Assembly: GCA_002293585.1 (NCBI GenBank)
Contig: DBDM01000141.1
Span: 18,349-28,482, forward strand
Source: Bacteroidales bacterium UBA932
GTDB lineage: Bacteria; Bacteroidota; Bacteroidia; Bacteroidales; UBA932
Reading direction: 5' to 3'
DNA length: 10,134 nt
Below the pieces are notes generated by a model, which worked only from the letters and a program-made list of their open reading frames with translations, made no database searches and was not told where the DNA came from. Shown piece by piece: positions 8,008-10,134 of the stretch (positions within the stretch are counted from its first letter, which is position 1; each line of letters starts with the position of its first letter). The position numbers and the translations under genes are program-made.

Positions 8008-9225
8008 ATGTTTAACATAAATAAAATAAGGCAGGATTTCCCCGCCCTACACCAGGAAGTGTATGGCAAACCCTTGATCTATTTCGACAATGCCGCCACA
8101 ACCCAAAAGCCAAAGGCGGTTATAGATGTTGTAAATGAAATGAATAGCAAAACCAACGGGAATATTCACCGGGCCTTTCATTATTTAGGTAACCTTTGTA
8201 CGGAACGCTATGAAGCTGCCCGTGAAACCATCCGGCGCTACCTGAACGCTGCTAAAAAAGAGGAAATTATTTTCACCTCCGGAACCACGGCCGGTATCAA
8301 TATGCTGGCTTTTTCCTTCGGGGAACGGTATGTGCATACCGGTGACGAGATCATTATTTCCGAAGCGGAACACCATTCGAATATCGTACCCTGGCAATTA
8401 TTATGTGAACGCAAAGACGCTTCGCTGAAAATCCTTCCGGTGCACGACGACGGCCGGTTAGCCGTTGAAAAACTACCGGAATTGATCACGTCAAGAACAC
8501 GTTTAATCTGTGTGGCGCAGGCTTCTAATGTATTGGGCATCAGAAATCCGGTAAAAGAAATTATAGCTATTGCCCATGCGCACGGTGTGCCGGTGATGAT
8601 CGACGGCGCGCAGGGAGCGGTGCACGGCGGAATTGATATACAAGATGTTGATGGTGATTTTTATGTTTTTTCAGGACATAAATTATATGGCCCCACGGGA
8701 ACCGGCGTGCTTTACGGAAAGGAAAAATACCTCGCAGAACTGCCTCCCTACCAAGGCGGCGGCGAAATGATCGACACCGTATCGTTTGAACGTACTACCT
8801 ACGCCGGACTACCTTTGAAATTCGAGGCCGGAACACCGAACTACACCGGCGCTTACGGACTGAAAACCGCTATTGATTATTTAGAACAAACCGGTTGGGA
8901 CAACATACACCAACAAGAAACTTCATTGGTAAACTACGCCATGCAAAGACTGCAGGAGATCGACGGCGTACATGTTTACGGCGCCGCACAACCCAAAACA
9001 AGTCTCCTAGCTTTTGGGATCAATGGCATACACCCGTCGGACATCGCCCTGCTGATGGATAAAACGGGCATCGCCGTGCGTGCAGGACACCTCTGCGCAC
9101 AGCCGCTGATGCGGCGTTTCGGGGTGCAGGGTATGCTGCGGTTCTCATTCTCATTCTACAACACCAAAGAAGAAATTGATACGGCCATAACGGCGTTGAT
9201 CAAAGCTAAACAACTACTGGCATAA
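8008..9225 (+). CDS. sufS: Type II cysteine desulfurase SufS
   Basis: SufS is a PLP-dependent enzyme that removes sulfur from L-cysteine, giving alanine and an enzyme persulfide that is passed to SufE for Fe-S cluster assembly. The 405-residue length matches the family (about 406). Visible landmarks are YFDNAATTQKP near the N-terminus, the cofactor phosphate-binding TT pair at 93-94, EHHSNIVPW with His122/His123, Asp199 and Gln202 in IDGAQ, the Schiff-base Lys225 in SGHKLYGP, and the persulfide Cys363 in RAGHLCAQP. The FEAGTPNY and YNTKEE blocks are also present. Compared with the E. coli enzyme, three dimer-interface residues differ (Ser91, Ala95 and Gln249), and the usual RG(V/I)H is RAFH (55-58). 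The MFNINKIRQDFP opening is typical for Bacteroidota SufS, which supports the ATG at 8008 despite the almost absent leader. sufE follows with a one-base overlap. sufBCD are not in the window. Confidence 0.96.
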   Translation: MFNINKIRQDFPALHQEVYGKPLIYFDNAATTQKPKAVIDVVNEMNSKTNGNIHRAFHYLGNLCTERYEAARETIRRYLNAAKKEEIIFTSGTTAGINMLAFSFGERYVHTGDEIIISEAEHHSNIVPWQLLCERKDASLKILPVHDDGRLAVEKLPELITSRTRLICVAQASNVLGIRNPVKEIIAIAHAHGVPVMIDGAQGAVHGGIDIQDVDGDFYVFSGHKLYGPTGTGVLYGKEKYLAELPPYQGGGEMIDTVSFERTTYAGLPLKFEAGTPNYTGAYGLKTAIDYLEQTGWDNIHQQETSLVNYAMQRLQEIDGVHVYGAAQPKTSLLAFGINGIHPSDIALLMDKTGIAVRAGHLCAQPLMRRFGVQGMLRFSFSFYNTKEEIDTAITALIKAKQLLA

Positions 9226-9644
9226 TGAGCATAGCAGAAATAGAAAAAGAAATTGTAGAAGAATTTGCCTTATTCTCCGAATGGATGGATAAGTACGAAC
9301 ACCTTATAGAATTAGGGAAAGCGCTACCTCCTTTCGATCCGAAGGACAAGACGGAACAACACCTCATCAACGGTTGCCAATCGCGCGTATGGCTGGCTGC
9401 AACTTATGAAAACGGATTAGTGTACTTTACCGCCGATAGCGACGCTATTATCACCAAAGGTATTGTGGCATTGTTACTGCGTGTGCTGTCGGGACAAGCG
9501 CCGCAGGCTATTATTGATGCGCCGCTCGATTTTATCAACCAAATAGGATTGAAAGAAAATCTTTCTCCCACGCGTGCCAACGGTTTACTGTCCATGGTGA
9601 AACAGATGAAACTCTATGCACTGGTGTTTCGTTCTTCGCAATGA
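9225..9644 (+). CDS. sufE: Sulfur acceptor protein SufE
   Basis: SufE takes the persulfide sulfur from SufS, stimulates its turnover, and hands sulfur to the SufBCD scaffold. The 139-residue product has the family length (about 138). The acceptor cysteine is Cys51 in INGCQSRVW, the most conserved SufE motif, preceded by LPPFDPKDKTEQHLI. C-terminal landmarks are LSPTRANGLLSM and the helix that follows. The sufS stop and sufE start share one base (TAATG), and the end overlaps the folK ATG by four bases, so the three should be translated from one message. Neighbouring sufS supports the assignment over the homologous CsdE. Confidence 0.96.
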   Translation: MSIAEIEKEIVEEFALFSEWMDKYEHLIELGKALPPFDPKDKTEQHLINGCQSRVWLAATYENGLVYFTADSDAIITKGIVALLLRVLSGQAPQAIIDAPLDFINQIGLKENLSPTRANGLLSMVKQMKLYALVFRSSQ

Positions 9645-10134
9645 CAAATCAAACGTATATATTATTAGGCAGTAATATGGGCGACAAAGCGCTGTTATTA
9701 CAAGAAGCGCGAGCCTTGCTGAATGCACAGGCCGGAAAAATCACCCGTGAGTCTTCATTATACGAGAGCGAACCCTGGGGGTTCAATGCCGACGAGTGGT
9801 TTATCAACCAGGTGGTGGAACTGTACACGGGTCTATCGCCGGAAGCCTTGCTGAAAATTACGCAGGGGATTGAGCAGGAATTAGGAAGGGTGAAAGGTGA
9901 AAGGGTGAAAGGTGAAGGGTATGTACCGCGGACAATGGATATTGATATTTTGTTTTACAACGAAATGATTGTGCAGACGCCACCACTCACCATTCCTCAC
10001 CCGCTACTGCATGAACGGCGGTTTACATTACTGCCGATGGCGGAAATTGCCGGGGAATATACGCATCCGGTATTCAAAAAAACAATCGCCGCACTGTTGG
10101 AACAATGCGGCGACCATGGATCCGTACGGCGGTT
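9641..10134 (+). CDS. folK: 2-amino-4-hydroxy-6-hydroxymethyldihydropteridine pyrophosphokinase, C-terminus cut by window edge
   Basis: HPPK transfers pyrophosphate from ATP to 6-hydroxymethyl-dihydropterin, the step before dihydropteroate synthase in folate synthesis. The 164 visible codons are nearly a full family length; the gene runs off the right edge. The start MTNQTYILLGSNMGDK gives the pterin-site opening, followed by SSLYESEPWGF, FINQVVEL and the PRTMDIDILFY signature (96-106) with Mg-binding Asp100 and Asp102. IPHPLLHERRFTLLPMAEIA then matches the C-terminal core. Catalytic loop 3 contains a perfect doubling of RVKGE (83-92), making the Arg83 to Arg97 span four residues longer than Arg82 to Arg92 in E. 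coli. The ATG at 9641 overlaps the sufE stop as ATGA. There is no Shine-Dalgarno sequence, so coupling to sufE is likely. Confidence 0.94.
   Translation, partial: MTNQTYILLGSNMGDKALLLQEARALLNAQAGKITRESSLYESEPWGFNADEWFINQVVELYTGLSPEALLKITQGIEQELGRVKGERVKGEGYVPRTMDIDILFYNEMIVQTPPLTIPHPLLHERRFTLLPMAEIAGEYTHPVFKKTIAALLEQCGDHGSVRR
9887..9916 (+). repeat. Exact 15-base tandem duplication in folK
   Basis: The unit AGGGTGAAAGGTGAA occurs twice without mismatch (9887-9901 and 9902-9916), in frame, coding RVKGE twice. It is followed by a purine-rich GGGT. With one copy removed, the loop would read R-VKGEGYVP-R, the eight-residue spacing common in short-loop HPPKs. This indicates a recent slippage-type expansion. 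It retains the reading frame and the downstream signature. Confidence 0.9.

Larger units (their letters stand above)
7933..8015. repeat. 10-base inverted repeat flanking the divergent promoters
   Basis: TTAAACATGT at 7933-7942 and its exact reverse complement ACATGTTTAA at 8006-8015 bracket the intergenic region. Each arm includes the 6-base palindrome ACATGT and lies just downstream of one -7 element. The right arm includes the sufS start codon, and the left arm lies in the ruvA leader. It could be a paired operator, but the arms sit at different distances from the two predicted start points and one is partly coding, so coincidence is possible. Confidence 0.4.

Noticed and set aside
9142..9162. 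TTCTCA repeated in tandem near the 3' end of sufS (FSFSFYN)
   Set aside because: Only two six-base units. The site normally reads like R-x-S-F-x-x-YN in SufS, so it is ordinary coding sequence with serine/phenylalanine codons.

Overview
The window looks like a chromosomal housekeeping segment from a member of the phylum Bacteroidota. The main reason is a 2408-residue SprA/Sov protein, the outer-membrane translocon of the type IX secretion system, which is confined to this phylum. It sits in the order ruvA-sprA-gcvH that I recall from Flavobacterium johnsoniae. Other signs agree: start codons lack Shine-Dalgarno sequences, the only large gap carries TAnnTTTG-type -7 promoter elements, and base composition is moderate (roughly half GC by eye). 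I cannot fix the genus. Everything is explained by seven protein genes in two divergent groups. There is no RNA gene, mobile element, CRISPR array or defence island, and no unexplained stretch of 300 bases.

Left group, minus strand, read right to left: ruvA (7929-7345), sprA (7345-119) and the first 29 codons of gcvH (88 to the window edge). The ruvA stop and the sprA GTG start share one base, and gcvH follows sprA after 30 bases with no visible promoter or terminator, so the three are probably cotranscribed. Their products are functionally unrelated: Holliday-junction branch migration, protein export across the outer membrane, and lipoyl-dependent glycine cleavage.

Right group, plus strand: sufS (8008-9225), sufE (9225-9644) and folK (9641 to the window edge, nearly complete). 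They are joined by TAATG and ATGA overlaps. SufS and SufE form a cysteine desulfurase/sulfur acceptor pair for iron-sulfur cluster assembly. FolK makes the pyrophosphorylated pterin for folate synthesis.

Between the groups lie 78 bases (7930-8007) holding two back-to-back promoters whose upstream halves overlap, flanked by a 10-base inverted repeat. The sufS promoter lies so close to its ATG that the mRNA is predicted to have almost no leader.

I see no wholly new system. The points most worth following up are an exact 15-base in-frame duplication in the catalytic loop of FolK, the joint replacement of three dimer-interface residues in SufS, the near-leaderless sufS transcript and the shared divergent promoter. 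SprA also shows an extra small beta-rich segment and an imperfect 27-base duplication.
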